Part shown: in pieces, positions 35,283-44,373 of the stretch
Numbering within the stretch: the first letter of the stretch is position 1
Layout: each line of letters opens with the position of its first letter
Source of the DNA: an uncultured Pseudomonadota bacterium
Lineage (GTDB): Bacteria > Pseudomonadota > Gammaproteobacteria > Comchoanobacterales > Comchoanobacteraceae
NCBI GenBank assembly: GCA_913020085.1
Contig: CAJVZW010000011.1
Span: 1 to 44,373, forward strand
Reading direction: 5' to 3'
Length of the DNA stretch: 44,373 nucleotides
Program-made: the position numbers and the translations under genes
Notes under the pieces: generated by a model
The model's database searches: none
Told to the model about the DNA's origin: nothing
What the model saw: only the letters and a program-made list of their open reading frames with translations

Positions 35283-35731
35283 TCAGAGGCCTCAGTTACT
35301 GTACCACCAACTGCTTCAATCGCAATCTTCGCGCCTTTTGATACTCTGATACCGACTAAATTAACTTTCTCAGTCACTTCACCAGAAGAGAACACCTTAA
35401 CCTGACGTGTGTCATGCCCAACAAGACCCGACAGTTTAATGACCTCAAGGTCGATTTTCTCTAGCTCAGGCATTAGTTTTTGAATGAGATTGATCTCGCT
35501 CAAACGCAAAGATGCACTGAACTTTTTAACACGTGAAGTAAAGCCAACTTTTGGAAGACGCATGTATAATGGAATTTGTCCACCTTCGAAACCAATTCTG
35601 ACCTTACCACCTGAACGTGACTTTTGTCCTTTGTGACCACGACCACATGTCTTACCGCGAGTGAAACCACGTCCTACTCGGATTTTTTTTGATTTAGAGC
35701 CAGGATTTGGCTGTAATTCATTTAACTGCAT
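35279..35731 (-). CDS. rplO: 50S ribosomal protein L15
   Basis: L15 is a late-assembling 23S rRNA-binding protein. The 150-residue product begins [20 protein letters not shown] and contains the glycine-rich [22 protein letters not shown] and [15 protein letters not shown] of the family; the C-terminal half carries the globular domain. The start overlaps rpmD by 14 bases and the stop overlaps secY. Confidence 0.97.
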   Translation of the reverse strand: MQLNELQPNPGSKSKKIRVGRGFTRGKTCGRGHKGQKSRSGGKVRIGFEGGQIPLYMRLPKVGFTSRVKKFSASLRLSEINLIQKLMPELEKIDLEVIKLSGLVGHDTRQVKVFSSGEVTEKVNLVGIRVSKGAKIAIEAVGGTVTEASE

Positions 35732-35930
35732 CTTTTTTCTCCACTGTAACTAAATGAGCAACGGACTGAACCATCCCTCGAATACATGGGTTGTCTTCTC
35801 TGACAACAGTAGACTGTAACTTTCTCAAACCCAGGCCGCGAATTGTAGCCCTGTGATTTGGCTTAGCTCCTATAGGGCTCTTAGTCAACTTAATGATAAG
35901 CTCTGATTTAGATTGCTTCTTTTTCGACAT
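35718..35930 (-). CDS. rpmD: 50S ribosomal protein L30
   Basis: A 70-residue protein, about 11 longer than E. coli L30 (59), the extra residues being a Lys-rich N-terminus and a short C-terminal tail. The family core is visible as [27 protein letters not shown] and the C-terminal [13 protein letters not shown]. The gene overlaps rpsE by 23 bases and rplO by 14, unusually deep overlaps for this operon. Confidence 0.95.
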   Translation of the reverse strand: MSKKKQSKSELIIKLTKSPIGAKPNHRATIRGLGLRKLQSTVVREDNPCIRGMVQSVAHLVTVEKKDAVK

Positions 35931-36447
35931 CTTTCTTAACTCCTAACACTTCATTAACCGAGATACCACGCAGCTTAGCGATAGATCGTGGGCTTTTGAT
36001 TGATGCAAGCGCTTTCATAGTCGCACGCGCAACATTGAGGGGATTACAAGTAGGTGAGACACATTTAGCTAGCACGTCAGTAACGCCTAAGCACTCAAAA
36101 ATTGCTCTCATTGCAGACCCTGCAATCACACCAGTACCTGCTGATGCAGGCTTCATAAATACCGTAGCAGAGCGGAATTTTACTTTCGCTTCATGCTGAA
36201 TGGTCCCGTCTTTGAGATCGACCTGAATCATGTTTTTTGTAGCCGAGTCGATCGCCTTTTGAATTGCCAAAGGGACCTCGCCGTCCTTACCAGTACCAAA
36301 TCCAACTTTGGACTCACCGTCACCAACAACAGCAGCACAACGAAAAGAAAAATTTCGTCCTCCGTCAGTTGTTTTAGATACACGATCGAGTACCAAGACT
36401 TTATTTATTAACTCGTACTGTTGTGGGTTTGACTGTTTATTACTCAT
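35908..36447 (-). CDS. rpsE: 30S ribosomal protein S5
   Basis: S5 lies at the mRNA entry site and affects decoding fidelity. The 179-residue product has the N-terminal dsRNA-binding-like domain ([41 protein letters not shown]) and the C-terminal domain ([29 protein letters not shown]). Somewhat longer than E. coli (167) at the C-terminus, which overlaps rpmD. Position after rplR is standard. Confidence 0.97.
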   Translation of the reverse strand: MSNKQSNPQQYELINKVLVLDRVSKTTDGGRNFSFRCAAVVGDGESKVGFGTGKDGEVPLAIQKAIDSATKNMIQVDLKDGTIQHEAKVKFRSATVFMKPASAGTGVIAGSAMRAIFECLGVTDVLAKCVSPTCNPLNVARATMKALASIKSPRSIAKLRGISVNEVLGVKKDVEKEAI

Positions 36448-36448
36448 A

Positions 36449-36790
36449 TTAGACCTCTACACCCGATTCTCTCATTGCCTCAACAAATGCCTTGATTCGA
36501 CCATGATAAATATACCCAGATCGATCAAAAGCCATGTGTTTATCTTGCAAAGATAGTTTCTTTATTAGCTTTGAAATTTCAACACCCACAAGCTTTGCAG
36601 CCTCCGTGTTGCCCGTAATTTTAAGTTTCTCTCTCAGTGCCTTATTCAGTGTTGAAACACCAGCAAGGACATTACCTGTTGGATCACAAACTTGTGCACG
36701 AAAGTGCCGTGGAGTTTTTACGACGCTAACACTATATGCGCCTCTTTTGCGAATACTCGCTCTAACTTTTCTTTTTACTCGATCGTTCAT
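36449..36790 (-). CDS. rplR: 50S ribosomal protein L18
   Basis: L18 binds 5S rRNA in the central protuberance. The 113-residue protein shows the basic N-terminal KRKVRASIRKRG, the VKTPRHFRAQVCD strand block and the C-terminal AFDRSGYIYHGRIKAFVEAMRESGVEV. The family length is about 117. It ends one base before rpsE. Confidence 0.96.
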   Translation of the reverse strand: MNDRVKRKVRASIRKRGAYSVSVVKTPRHFRAQVCDPTGNVLAGVSTLNKALREKLKITGNTEAAKLVGVEISKLIKKLSLQDKHMAFDRSGYIYHGRIKAFVEAMRESGVEV

Positions 36791-36792
36791 AA

Positions 36793-37347
36793 TTATGACT
36801 TCCTCACAACTTTAGCAACAAATGGCTTATTCTTAAGACGAACTCCTTTCCCTTTATATCGGCATAGCTTACGTCTGCGAAGTATACGGTCACTGAAATT
36901 ACCAAGGGTTTCAATACAATATGATGATAAGTTCAGCTCAGTTTGCGATGGCATTTCAACAGTAATGCCCGCTGGGATATCAAATTCAACATCATGAGAA
37001 AAACCAAGACTAAGTATCAGCTTGTCTTTACCTTGAAGTTTTCCCTTGTAACCAGTACCAGAAATAATTAGCTCAGATTTAAACCCTTCTGATAATCCTT
37101 TTAAAATATTTTTTACATGTGCGCAGCAAGTACCCAGCTGAGCTTTAACCGTTTTCTCATTTGCAACATCAGACTGACTCACAGTGATCGCATTTTGACC
37201 CGCATCAAAATTAACATCAACATCCATATGAATTTTACGTGTCAGGGTGTGATTGTCTTTCTTAAATGTCATTACACGGCTTTTGGTGTTTATATCGACA
37301 CTTATTCCGCTTGGGACTGAGATTGGTTTGTTTGCCGTTCTTAACAT
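36793..37347 (-). CDS. rplF: 50S ribosomal protein L6
   Basis: L6 lies near the factor-binding site by the sarcin-ricin loop. The 184-residue product has the two repeated L6 domains: ISVPSGISVDI at the start, and in the second half ISGTGYKGKLQGKDKLILSLGFSHDVEFDIPAGI. The usual C-terminal PEPYKGKG motif appears as LCRYKGKGVRLK. It lies 10 bases after rpsH. Confidence 0.96.
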   Translation of the reverse strand: MLRTANKPISVPSGISVDINTKSRVMTFKKDNHTLTRKIHMDVDVNFDAGQNAITVSQSDVANEKTVKAQLGTCCAHVKNILKGLSEGFKSELIISGTGYKGKLQGKDKLILSLGFSHDVEFDIPAGITVEMPSQTELNLSSYCIETLGNFSDRILRRRKLCRYKGKGVRLKNKPFVAKVVRKS

Positions 37348-37357
37348 GATCTTACCT

Positions 37358-37771
37358 TTAAGAGTATATGTAACAAATTACTTCACCACCAACGCCCGCA
37401 GATCTGGCTTCGTGGCAGGATAAAACCCCTGAGGATGTATGTAAAATAGCAGTGCCAAGACCGCCCATCACCCGAGGGATATTGGTATTTTTAACCGTTT
37501 TACGGTTAGAGGTCTTACTAACTCGCTTTATACGATCAATTGAAAATTGTCCGTCAACTTTTCTTAGATGTACCGTAATTGTAGGGTAACTTTTTTCTGA
37601 TTCTTCTTTCGTTAATGTTTGAAATGAATCCACATAACCGCACTTTTGCATCACTTCTAGAATTGCGACTTTTTCTTTGCTCATAGGAATATCTTTCACT
37701 TCAGTACGATTACGCGCTTTGATATTCATTATTCTTGTGAACATATCTGCGATTGGATCTTGCATTGACAT
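37358..37771 (-). CDS. rpsH: 30S ribosomal protein S8
   Basis: S8 binds helix 21 of 16S rRNA and in E. coli represses the spc operon. The 137-residue product begins MSMQDPIADMFTRI and ends with GLGTAILHTSSGVLSCHEARSAGVGGEVICYIYS, the family's RNA-binding C-terminus. Slightly longer than E. coli (130) in the middle. Lies 11 bases after rpsN. Confidence 0.97.
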   Translation of the reverse strand: MSMQDPIADMFTRIMNIKARNRTEVKDIPMSKEKVAILEVMQKCGYVDSFQTLTKEESEKSYPTITVHLRKVDGQFSIDRIKRVSKTSNRKTVKNTNIPRVMGGLGTAILHTSSGVLSCHEARSAGVGGEVICYIYS

Positions 37772-37782
37772 AATTTATCCTC

Positions 37783-38082
37783 CTACCAGCTTGACTTTAC
37801 TAGGCCTGGAAGACTCATTCTTGTGAAATGATGCCTCAGACAACACCGGCATAGACCGAATTTACGATATACACCACGAGGACGTCCACACTGAGTACAA
37901 CGTCTTTGGCGACGTGTAGGGCTTTCATCAACAGGACGTTCTTGCAGAGCAAAAACAGCCGTAATGACTTCATCAGGAGATGACGCTTTATTTTTGATTA
38001 TTGCACGCAGCTCATCTCTTTTAGTAGAGTTGAATTTTGTTAAAAGCTTGCGCTCTCTTGCTTTCATTCTTTCCGTTGCCAT
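37783..38082 (-). CDS. rpsN: 30S ribosomal protein S14, long form with a zinc ribbon
   Basis: S14 is located in the 30S head. At 99 residues it matches the long proteobacterial form (E. coli 101), including the N-terminal MKARERK and the insert [14 protein letters not shown]. Unlike E. coli S14, it carries four cysteines: CTQC and CRCC around FGL, with C-x2-C-x12-C-x2-C spacing identical to the short zinc-binding S14 of Bacillus. The ends, [13 protein letters not shown] and LPGLVKSSW, are conserved. So the protein looks like a long S14 that retains or regained zinc binding. Confidence 0.95.
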   Translation of the reverse strand: MATERMKARERKLLTKFNSTKRDELRAIIKNKASSPDEVITAVFALQERPVDESPTRRQRRCTQCGRPRGVYRKFGLCRCCLRHHFTRMSLPGLVKSSW

Positions 38083-38084
38083 AA

Positions 38085-38630
38085 TTAGTCTCCCCTAAAT
38101 GGAAATTGCATAAGTTTTAATAACATTTTTGCTTCTTCATCGGTACGAGCTGTGGTGGTAACCGCCACATCAAGACCACGTATTTTATCAACTAGATCGT
38201 ATTTGATACCGAGAAAAACAATTTGCTCTTTAAAGCCAAAGTTATAATTACCTCTACCATCAAATGATCTAGCATTTAGTCCCTGAAAATCTCTTACTCG
38301 AGGCAAACTATAATGGATCATCCTCTCGAGACATTCATACATTTTGTGGCGACGCAGTGTCACCTTCAAACCAATTGGCCAACCAGCCCTAATCTTGAAA
38401 CCTGCTTCACTTCGACGTGATAGTGTCACCTGTGGTTTCTGGCCAGCAATAATTGCCATTTCACTCTCTGCTTTGCCAATGATACCTTTATCGTTGACAG
38501 CATCACCAAGCCCCATATTCAAACAGACTGAGACCAACTTAGGCACCTGATTGATGTTTTTATAGCCAAAATGCTTCATCAATTCGGGGACTACCTTTTC
38601 CTGATAATGTTTTTGAAGAACCGTTGTCAT
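38085..38630 (-). CDS. rplE: 50S ribosomal protein L5
   Basis: L5 contacts 5S rRNA and P-site tRNA. The 181-residue sequence matches E. coli L5 in length (179). It contains the [19 protein letters not shown] opening, [31 protein letters not shown] and [15 protein letters not shown] near the end. One base separates it from rplX, two from rpsN. Confidence 0.97.
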   Translation of the reverse strand: MTTVLQKHYQEKVVPELMKHFGYKNINQVPKLVSVCLNMGLGDAVNDKGIIGKAESEMAIIAGQKPQVTLSRRSEAGFKIRAGWPIGLKVTLRRHKMYECLERMIHYSLPRVRDFQGLNARSFDGRGNYNFGFKEQIVFLGIKYDLVDKIRGLDVAVTTTARTDEEAKMLLKLMQFPFRGD

Positions 38631-38960
38631 TTATTTGTCCTCTCCATCAATTTTCTCACCATTTTTGCGATTAACCCTGACACGAGTACCATCGTCTAAA
38701 GTCTTAACAGCGACTTTCACAATTGCTTCCGCTTTTGTATCAAAGAGCGCAACATTTGAGTAATGCACACTGTGCTCGATGGATCGATGACCGCCCTTCT
38801 CATTCGCCTGTGGATTGGGACGAATGGCTTTTTTCTTTAGATTAATACCACCCACAAGAATACGATCGCCATCAATACGCTTCACAAGACCCGTTTTACC
38901 CTTATCTTTACCAGCAATGATTTTGACGGTGTCGTTTTTTTTGATCTTTAATACAGCCAT
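38631..38960 (-). CDS. rplX: 50S ribosomal protein L24
   Basis: L24 is an early assembly protein near the tunnel exit. I start at ATG 38960 (MAVLKIKK), with GGAG 6 bases upstream; an in-frame TTG two codons earlier is less likely. The 109-residue protein has the KOW motif (about 8-35) with IIAGKDKGKTG and the conserved NPQANEKGGHRSIEHSVHYSNV. Ends adjacent to rplE. Confidence 0.96.
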   Translation of the reverse strand: MAVLKIKKNDTVKIIAGKDKGKTGLVKRIDGDRILVGGINLKKKAIRPNPQANEKGGHRSIEHSVHYSNVALFDTKAEAIVKVAVKTLDDGTRVRVNRKNGEKIDGEDK

Positions 38961-38969
38961 AACCAACTC

Positions 38970-39335
38970 CTATAAAACCTCTGCTGCTAATGATACGATC
39001 TTCATAAATGCAGCCCGTAACTCTCTTGCAACCGGCCCGAAGATACGAGTCCCAATTGGTTGCTTCTGTGCGTTAAGTAGTACCACTGCATTGTCAGTAA
39101 ACTTGATTGAAGAACCATCAGCTCGGTTAATCGAATCTTTAGTCCTCACAACTACAGCAAAACATACATCACCTTTCTTTACCTTGCCTTGTGGGATTAC
39201 ATCCTGAACAGCAACCTTGATAACATCCCCAACATGCGCATATCGTCTTTTAGATCCACCAAGCACTTTGATACACTTGACTTCACGACCGCCACTGTTG
39301 TCTGCTACATTTAATTTTGTATATGACTGAATCAT
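38970..39335 (-). CDS. rplN: 50S ribosomal protein L14
   Basis: L14 bridges to the 30S subunit and is the docking site of RsfS. I start at ATG 39335 ([16 protein letters not shown]), which is the family start and leaves a 10-base gap after rpsQ; the frame is open upstream into rpsQ. The 121-residue product shows [34 protein letters not shown] and [13 protein letters not shown] near the C-terminus. Confidence 0.97.
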   Translation of the reverse strand: MIQSYTKLNVADNSGGREVKCIKVLGGSKRRYAHVGDVIKVAVQDVIPQGKVKKGDVCFAVVVRTKDSINRADGSSIKFTDNAVVLLNAQKQPIGTRIFGPVARELRAAFMKIVSLAAEVL

Positions 39336-39345
39336 ACTTATCTCA

Positions 39346-39606
39346 CTAATCTCTATGTTTTTCAACGATTGATACTAACTGCCATGACTTATCTTTCGAT
39401 ATGGGGCGGCACTCAGAAATCAGCACACGATCTCCTACGCCACACTCGTTTTTGTCATCATGAACCTTTAAACGAGTTGTGAGGGTAATGGTCTTACCGA
39501 TTTTATGTTTAACTCGTCGAATCACTGCAACCACAGCAGTTTTATTCATTTTATTCTTTACGACCTTGCCTTCAAGGGTCCTTGCTTTCTTATTATCTGA
39601 AGTCAT
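39346..39606 (-). CDS. rpsQ: 30S ribosomal protein S17
   Basis: S17 binds the 16S 5' domain early in assembly. The 86-residue OB-fold protein contains [20 protein letters not shown], the [16 protein letters not shown] segment and [17 protein letters not shown], all in family order. Its start overlaps the rpmC stop by 4 bases. Confidence 0.96.
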   Translation of the reverse strand: MTSDNKKARTLEGKVVKNKMNKTAVVAVIRRVKHKIGKTITLTTRLKVHDDKNECGVGDRVLISECRPISKDKSWQLVSIVEKHRD

Positions 39607-39797
39607 TTCTTTGTCCTCTCTGCTAAAATAGTTTTTAGTCTTGCGATCTCTTCACGAATTAATTTGAATCGAGCAGTCGGGAGTTTTGGATTAGATCCGA
39701 TACTCATTCTCAAGTTTAAGCGCTCCTGGCATAAAACCAGAATCTTATCTTTAATTTGCTGATCATTCAGCTCTCGAATTGCTTTTGCTTTCATCAT
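39603..39797 (-). CDS. rpmC: 50S ribosomal protein L29
   Basis: A 64-residue, two-helix protein at the tunnel exit, where trigger factor and SRP dock nearby (on L23/L29). The family layout is seen: [52 protein letters not shown]. It overlaps rplP by 4 bases at its start and rpsQ by 4 at its end. Confidence 0.96.
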   Translation of the reverse strand: MMKAKAIRELNDQQIKDKILVLCQERLNLRMSIGSNPKLPTARFKLIREEIARLKTILAERTKK

Positions 39798-40225
39798 TGT
39801 GCTACCTCAATTGGCTGTTCCTGCTTTGCAATGAACTTCACTTTAAATGGAAGCTTTGCAGATGCAAGCTTAAATGCCTGGCGCGCAAGATCTTCTGGCA
39901 CACCGTCAATTTCAAAGATTACTGTTCCAGGCTTCACTTCAAAAGCGTAATACTCTACTGACCCTTTACCTTTACCTTGTCTAACTTCAAGTGGTTTCTT
40001 TGAGATAGGTTTATCAGGAAACACTCGAATCCACAGCTTACCGCCTCTTTTAACACAACGTGTAATAGCACGGCGAGCTGCTTCAATTTGGCGTGCGTTT
40101 AAACGAGAACGACCAATCGACTGCAGTCCAAATGAACCAAAGTGAACCTGAGGATTAGTGACAATACCACGGTTACGTCCTTTGAACGCTTTTCTGAATT
40201 TCATTTTCTTTGGAGGCTGCAACAT
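39794..40225 (-). CDS. rplP: 50S ribosomal protein L16
   Basis: L16 lies near the peptidyl-transferase centre and A-site tRNA. The 143-residue product begins [20 protein letters not shown] and contains [25 protein letters not shown], and the RMGKGKG-equivalent block reads [25 protein letters not shown]. Normal order after rpsC, two bases away. Confidence 0.97.
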   Translation of the reverse strand: MLQPPKKMKFRKAFKGRNRGIVTNPQVHFGSFGLQSIGRSRLNARQIEAARRAITRCVKRGGKLWIRVFPDKPISKKPLEVRQGKGKGSVEYYAFEVKPGTVIFEIDGVPEDLARQAFKLASAKLPFKVKFIAKQEQPIEVAQ

Positions 40226-40227
40226 AA

Positions 40228-40869
40228 TTATGATTCCTTATTCGCGTAGATTTCGCCTTTATAAATCCAAACCTTAACACCAATTACTCCGTAAGTGGTA
40301 TGTGCTTCAGCGAGACTAAAATCAACATCAGAGCGGAATGTATGAAGTGGAACTCGACCATCTTTGACCATTTCGCTTCTAGCAATCTCAGCACCACCTA
40401 GACGACCACTGACAATCACCTTAATACCTTGTGCACCAGCGCGCATGGTAGATTGAAGTGCTTTCTTCATTGCTTTTCTGAACATAACTCGACGCTCAAG
40501 CTGTGATGCAATATTCTCAGCAACTAGCTTTGCGCACAATTGATCTTTTTTCTCTTCCTCAACGGAGACATGAACTGAGGAGTTTAGAATCTGTGACAGT
40601 CGGCGACGTAATACCTCTGCATCGGTACCTTTTTTACCAATAATCATACCAGGGCGAGAACATGTAATAATAACATGAGCATTCTGCGCAGGTCTTTCAA
40701 TCTGAATAGTAGAAATGCCAGCTGCCTTGTATGTTTTCTGAATAAAAGTTCTTAACTTAATATCTGATTGTAAAAAATCCGCATAATCTCTACCAGTAGC
40801 AAACCAGCGAGAGTGTGCTGTTTTGTTAATACCTAATCGGATTGCATTTGGATCAACTTTCTGTCCCAT
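40228..40869 (-). CDS. rpsC: 30S ribosomal protein S3
   Basis: S3 lines the mRNA entry tunnel and contributes helicase activity there. The 213-residue protein starts [13 protein letters not shown] and has the KH domain with [20 protein letters not shown] (about 72-91) and the C-terminal domain with [29 protein letters not shown] and [13 protein letters not shown]. It stops soon after that motif, so it is about 20 residues shorter than E. coli S3 (233). Confidence 0.97.
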   Translation of the reverse strand: MGQKVDPNAIRLGINKTAHSRWFATGRDYADFLQSDIKLRTFIQKTYKAAGISTIQIERPAQNAHVIITCSRPGMIIGKKGTDAEVLRRRLSQILNSSVHVSVEEEKKDQLCAKLVAENIASQLERRVMFRKAMKKALQSTMRAGAQGIKVIVSGRLGGAEIARSEMVKDGRVPLHTFRSDVDFSLAEAHTTYGVIGVKVWIYKGEIYANKES

Positions 40870-40879
40870 ATTATTCTCT

Positions 40880-41221
40880 CTATTCCTGATTATCTGTTAG
40901 TACAATTGAAATATGACAACTTCTCTTAAGGATGCGATTAGATCGCCCTTTGGCTCTTGCCTTCATTCGCTTCATTGTTCGGCCCTCATCAACGTATATT
41001 GATTTGATACTTAGATCATCAATATCAAGATCAAGATTGTTCTCAGCGTTAGCAATTGCCGAGTTAAGCGTTTTGAGAACAAATACAGCTGATTTTTTGT
41101 TTGAAAATGACAGGGTATCAAGCGCACTAGAAATACTCATTTTTCTAATCTGATCAGCAACTAATCTTGCTTTTTGAGCAGATACTCTTAAATTTTTAGA
41201 TTTTGCTATCACGTTTGCCAT
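40880..41221 (-). CDS. rplV: 50S ribosomal protein L22
   Basis: L22 spans from the surface into the exit tunnel. The 113-residue sequence has [25 protein letters not shown] and the tunnel-hairpin block [32 protein letters not shown]. Length matches E. coli (110). Confidence 0.97.
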   Translation of the reverse strand: MANVIAKSKNLRVSAQKARLVADQIRKMSISSALDTLSFSNKKSAVFVLKTLNSAIANAENNLDLDIDDLSIKSIYVDEGRTMKRMKARAKGRSNRILKRSCHISIVLTDNQE

Positions 41222-41223
41222 AA

Positions 41224-41487
41224 TTACCTCGATTTACGGTCGCCTGAGTGAACAGGTGGTTTTCTTGTTTCAGCGAATTCTCCCAAACGGAATCCAACCA
41301 TTTCGATGGAGACATAAACAGGTACGAATTTGTTGCCGCAATGGACTGCAAAAGTATGACCTACCATCTTAGGGATAATATGGCAATCTCTATCATATGT
41401 AATAATGGAAGTACCTTGCTTGGTATTTTCCATCTTCTTTAATAACCGCTTCCTTACTACAGGACCTTTTCTACGTGATCGACTCAT
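41224..41487 (-). CDS. rpsS: 30S ribosomal protein S19
   Basis: S19 partners S13 in the 30S head. The 87-residue product contains [10 protein letters not shown], the [36 protein letters not shown] block and ends [10 protein letters not shown]. It lies two bases before rplV and four after rplB. Confidence 0.97.
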   Translation of the reverse strand: MSRSRRKGPVVRKRLLKKMENTKQGTSIITYDRDCHIIPKMVGHTFAVHCGNKFVPVYVSIEMVGFRLGEFAETRKPPVHSGDRKSR

Positions 41488-41491
41488 GATT

Positions 41492-42331
41492 CTACCTACG
41501 CTTTTTCGTTCTACGTTTCATTATCAACCGGGTTGTTCGCTTATTCGAACGTGTCTTCTTCCCTTTGGTTGGAATACCGGTTGGACTACAGGGGTTTCTA
41601 CCTCCTGATGTACGCCCTTCACCACCACCATGTGGATGGTCAACAGGGTTCATAGCCACACCTCTAACAGTAGGCCTAATTCCGCGGTGACGTTTTGCAC
41701 CCGCTTTACCCAATTTTTTTAGCGCATGTTGGCCGTTTGAAACCACGCCAACAACTGCTCTGCAGCTTAACAGAATTTTTCTTACTTCTCCAGACTTTAG
41801 GCGAATTATTGCGTACTTTCCGTCCTTTCCTGCAAGAATGGCTGAGGCGCCTGCAGTTCTTGCTATTTGAGCACCTTTACCAGGCCTCATCTCTAAACAG
41901 CAAACGGTGCTACCCACAGGAATACTAGTCATTGGCAAACAGTTGCCTGCCTTGATTTCAGCATTATCGCCATCACATACAACATCGCCCATACGAAGGC
42001 CTTCGGTAGCTATGATATAACTCCAAGCTCCATTCTTGTATGAGACCAAAGCAATATGAGCAGTTCTATTTGGATCATACTCAATGCGCTTCACGTTACC
42101 TTCGATGCCATCAAACTTATTGCGACGAAAATCCACAATACGGAATCGCTGTTTATGACCGCCACCTTTGTGCCTACATGTAATCTCACCTGCGCTATTA
42201 CGTCCATGAGAACGAGTTAGTTTAACAACTAATGGCTCATAAGGGCCACCATCATGAAGATGATCGTGTACAATGGATACTTTGTGTCTTACACCGGGAG
42301 AGGTTGGTCGATGTTTTCTTATAACCGCCAT
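41492..42331 (-). CDS. rplB: 50S ribosomal protein L2
   Basis: L2 is needed for subunit association and peptidyl-transferase function. The 279-residue protein has the N-terminal OB domain ([28 protein letters not shown]), the SH3-like domain, and the C-terminal [24 protein letters not shown], in which the conserved histidine near the active centre lies. Length as in E. coli (273). Confidence 0.98.
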   Translation of the reverse strand: MAVIRKHRPTSPGVRHKVSIVHDHLHDGGPYEPLVVKLTRSHGRNSAGEITCRHKGGGHKQRFRIVDFRRNKFDGIEGNVKRIEYDPNRTAHIALVSYKNGAWSYIIATEGLRMGDVVCDGDNAEIKAGNCLPMTSIPVGSTVCCLEMRPGKGAQIARTAGASAILAGKDGKYAIIRLKSGEVRKILLSCRAVVGVVSNGQHALKKLGKAGAKRHRGIRPTVRGVAMNPVDHPHGGGEGRTSGGRNPCSPTGIPTKGKKTRSNKRTTRLIMKRRTKKRR

Positions 42332-42333
42332 AA

Positions 42334-42645
42334 TTACTTCTCGCTTACTACGTTAATAGGTTTGTTAAAATCAATAAAATGACCAGCGTTTAGGATGACA
42401 TATGCTTTCTTAAAGCCACTGATTACGCCTTTACGACCACGAAAAATCCTTTGCTTAGGTTTTTGGTTTAGTGTTCTTACCTTCTTAACCCTAACATTAT
42501 AAAAATGTTCAATGGCTGATTTAACTTCAGCCTTTGACGCATCAGGTGCTACCAAAAATGTATAAGTGTTATCAGCTTCAGCTCTTACTGTTTTTTCAGT
42601 AGAATGTCTTTTTAATAAAATATTTAATAATCGCTCTTGGCTCAT
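42334..42645 (-). CDS. rplW: 50S ribosomal protein L23
   Basis: L23 forms the docking site for trigger factor and SRP at the exit tunnel. The 103-residue protein shows [48 protein letters not shown] and a basic [15 protein letters not shown], as in the family. It overlaps rplD by 4 bases. Confidence 0.96.
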   Translation of the reverse strand: MSQERLLNILLKRHSTEKTVRAEADNTYTFLVAPDASKAEVKSAIEHFYNVRVKKVRTLNQKPKQRIFRGRKGVISGFKKAYVILNAGHFIDFNKPINVVSEK

Positions 42646-43259
42646 AATAAACGCTCCTCAATTTGCTTCAGTGCTTCTTTTGTGAAGACAAGTTTTTTTG
42701 AACGATACAAATTATACGGATCGATACCATATGCATCAAAGAGACTAACTGTATGGATATTTCTAGAGGATAGAAATAGCTCCATGGTTAACTCATGAAG
42801 AATGTAAGTTGCATCATCTAGGCCAAGTGGCTTAGCAACTTTCAAAAATGATTTTGTTTTGTGATCTGTTATATCAAGTTCATTGATTACAACAAGGTTA
42901 TTCGCTCTTGCAAATTCAGACAAAATACATTTCATCGCTGCGCGGAACATTTTTTTGTTAACTTTCTGGCTCCAGTCAGCTTGTCCAGTAAATGTCTTTC
43001 CACCTGAACGCCAAATTGGGCTTCTGGTTGTACCGGCTCGAGCTCGACCCGTTCCTTTTTGGCGCCATGGCTTAGCTCCACCACCTTTCACATCTGAACG
43101 GCTCTTGTTTTTCTTTGTTTGCATTCTGGCATTGTTCATGTAAGCAGTAATTACTTGGTGAACTAGACCTTCATTAAAAGGCACATCAAAAATTGCTTCA
43201 TTTAACTCAATCTTCTCTGCCTTCGCCTTTTCATCTATGCAAGTTTCAGCAATATGCAT
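42642..43259 (-). CDS. rplD: 50S ribosomal protein L4
   Basis: L4 lines the exit tunnel and in E. coli represses the S10 operon at the leader. The 205-residue protein has the tunnel-loop block KSRSDVKGGGAKPWRQKGTGRARAGTTRSPIWRSGG (about 52-87) and the C-terminal domain with LDDATYILHEL. Length agrees with E. coli (201). One base separates it from rplC. Confidence 0.97.
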   Translation of the reverse strand: MHIAETCIDEKAKAEKIELNEAIFDVPFNEGLVHQVITAYMNNARMQTKKNKSRSDVKGGGAKPWRQKGTGRARAGTTRSPIWRSGGKTFTGQADWSQKVNKKMFRAAMKCILSEFARANNLVVINELDITDHKTKSFLKVAKPLGLDDATYILHELTMELFLSSRNIHTVSLFDAYGIDPYNLYRSKKLVFTKEALKQIEERLL

Positions 43260-43260
43260 A

Positions 43261-43899
43261 CTAACCTCTTCTCTTCTTCGCGATTCTCACAGTCACAAGA
43301 CCGTTTCTAGGACCTGGAACAGCGCCTTTGAGCATCACGCATGATAGCTCTGTATCCACCTTAATAATTTCAAGATTCTGAACTGTGGTATTAACATTAC
43401 CGAGCTGCCCAGCCATTTTCTTACCCTTAAATACTCTACCTGGATCCTGACATTGACCTGTGGATCCTGGCTTACGGTGTGCTTTGGAGTTACCATGAGT
43501 CATGTTCTGACTGCTAAAATTATGTCGTTTGATACAGCCAGCAAAACCCTTACCTTTGGAGACTCCAGCAACATCAACAAATTTAACACCTTCAAAATGC
43601 GCCACCCCAAGTTCTGAACCTGTCTTCGCATCAGAAACATCTGTCGGCTGCACTCTAAACTCACGCATCACTTTGCAGGACTGAACTCCTGCTTTTTCAA
43701 AATGACCTTTTTTTGCTTTGTTCGCTTTACGATCAAATCGAGTCGATAGCTGAATAGCATCATAACCATCAGTAGCCTGAGACTTAACTTGTGATATAAA
43801 GTTAGGCTCTACACTGATCACGGTAACAGGGATTTGTTTACCGTCATCATTGAAAACCTTTGTCATACCTTCTTTTCTGCCAATTAACCCAAGGGCCAT
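43261..43899 (-). CDS. rplC: 50S ribosomal protein L3
   Basis: L3 is an early assembly protein reaching the peptidyl-transferase centre. I start at MALGLIGRKEGMT (43899); the frame is open three codons further. The 212-residue product shows GKGFAGCIKRHNFSSQNMTHGNSKAHRKPGSTGQ, where the methylated Gln of E. coli L3 lies, and ends with the PGPRNGLVTVR segment. Confidence 0.97.
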   Translation of the reverse strand: MALGLIGRKEGMTKVFNDDGKQIPVTVISVEPNFISQVKSQATDGYDAIQLSTRFDRKANKAKKGHFEKAGVQSCKVMREFRVQPTDVSDAKTGSELGVAHFEGVKFVDVAGVSKGKGFAGCIKRHNFSSQNMTHGNSKAHRKPGSTGQCQDPGRVFKGKKMAGQLGNVNTTVQNLEIIKVDTELSCVMLKGAVPGPRNGLVTVRIAKKRRG

Positions 43900-43909
43900 A
43901 ATGTTCACC

Positions 43910-44248
43910 TTACTCTATTTCGTCTACACTAATTTGAATATTCACACCTGCAGCTAAATTTAACTTCATTAGCGCATCAACAGTAGCAGAGTCTGGCTGA
44001 ATTATATCAACTAATCTGCTGTGAGTACGAATCTCATACTGATCCCGAGCGTTTTTGTTCACGTGAGGTGAAATCAAAATAGTAAAGCGCTCTTTCTTAG
44101 TTGGCATAGGAATGGGGCCATTAATCATGGCACCTGTTCTCTTTGCCGTTTCTACAATCTCTTTCGTCGCTTTATCGATCAATTTGTGATCGTAAGCTTT
44201 TAAGATGATTCGTATTCTCTCTTTTTCACCGCTACTTTGAACGCCCAT
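43910..44248 (-). CDS. rpsJ: 30S ribosomal protein S10
   Basis: S10 is a 30S head protein and, as NusE, part of the antitermination complex with NusA and NusB. The 112-residue protein has a 9-residue N-terminal extension (MGVQSSGEK) before [12 protein letters not shown] and contains [33 protein letters not shown] and the C-terminal [11 protein letters not shown]-like end. AGAGG lies 5 bases before the ATG. It begins 33 bases after the tuf stop. Confidence 0.97.
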   Translation of the reverse strand: MGVQSSGEKERIRIILKAYDHKLIDKATKEIVETAKRTGAMINGPIPMPTKKERFTILISPHVNKNARDQYEIRTHSRLVDIIQPDSATVDALMKLNLAAGVNIQISVDEIE

Positions 44249-44281
44249 ATTATCCTCTCTTTATCAATATGTAAATGATTT

Positions 44282-44373
44282 TTACTCAATAATTTTTGCA
44301 ACAACACCTGCACCAACGGTTCGCCCACCTTCACGGATCGCAAATCGCAATCCATCTTGCATCGCAATTGGGC
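44282..44373 (-). CDS. tuf: Elongation factor Tu (3' end only)
   Basis: The last 30 codons of EF-Tu are read on the minus strand: residues QDGLRFAIREGGRTVGAGVV are the invariant C-terminal beta-barrel end, followed by AKIIE and a TAA. The rest lies beyond the window. The 33-base gap to rpsJ holds no terminator, so tuf and the S10 operon are probably co-transcribed. Confidence 0.97.
   Translation of the reverse strand, partial: PIAMQDGLRFAIREGGRTVGAGVVAKIIE

Overview
The window is a dense, AT-rich stretch of a gammaproteobacterial chromosome. Three housekeeping blocks carry the gammaproteobacterial gene order: metY-rimP-nusA-infB-rbfA-truB-rpsO-pnp, rlmB-rpsF/rpsR-DUF2232-rplI-dnaB-alr-sdhE, and tuf-S10-spc-alpha. 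Genes abut or overlap by 1-20 nt almost everywhere and no gene-free gap exceeds about 100 nt, which suggests a streamlined genome. An IcmF/TssM-type secretion protein and a LssY-type DedA/PAP2 fusion point to a host-associated lineage related to Legionellales or a similar gammaproteobacterial group. That placement is an inference; no lineage marker was searched.

Layout. 1-224: 3' end of hslU (+). 276-8139: initiator tRNA and the translation/RNA-metabolism operon (+), with an attenuator-like hairpin between the tRNA and rimP. 8203-15694: an accessory segment (+) where ybaB-recR sit between an unknown polytopic membrane protein and a DotU-like/IcmF pair, followed by two more unknown proteins and a strong terminator. 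15742-21310 (-): rlmB, a fused S6-S18 ribosomal protein gene, DUF2232, rplI, dnaB, alr, sdhE. 21358-28453 (+): an envelope/lipoate operon (rlpA, dacA-type carboxypeptidase, class IV aminotransferase, lipB, lipA, DedA-PAP2-LssY protein, polyketide-type acyltransferase), the last six genes coupled by short overlaps. 28428-30839 (-): an 803-residue membrane-anchored protein of unknown function behind a structured leader. 30938-44373 (-): the complete alpha, spc and S10 operons in E. coli order, with the end of tuf at the window edge.

How it fits together. Most genes serve ribosome assembly, translation and RNA decay. The rlmB block couples translation to replication (dnaB), and alr with the D-amino-acid aminotransferase and carboxypeptidase supply and trim peptidoglycan. 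The most unusual items are the single-ORF S6-S18 fusion, an isolated DotU-like/IcmF pair outside any visible secretion cluster, a long-form S14 that keeps a four-cysteine zinc ribbon, and the 803-residue orphan whose Shine-Dalgarno sequence can be paired by an upstream arm. No CRISPR array, insertion sequence, phage gene or rRNA gene was seen.
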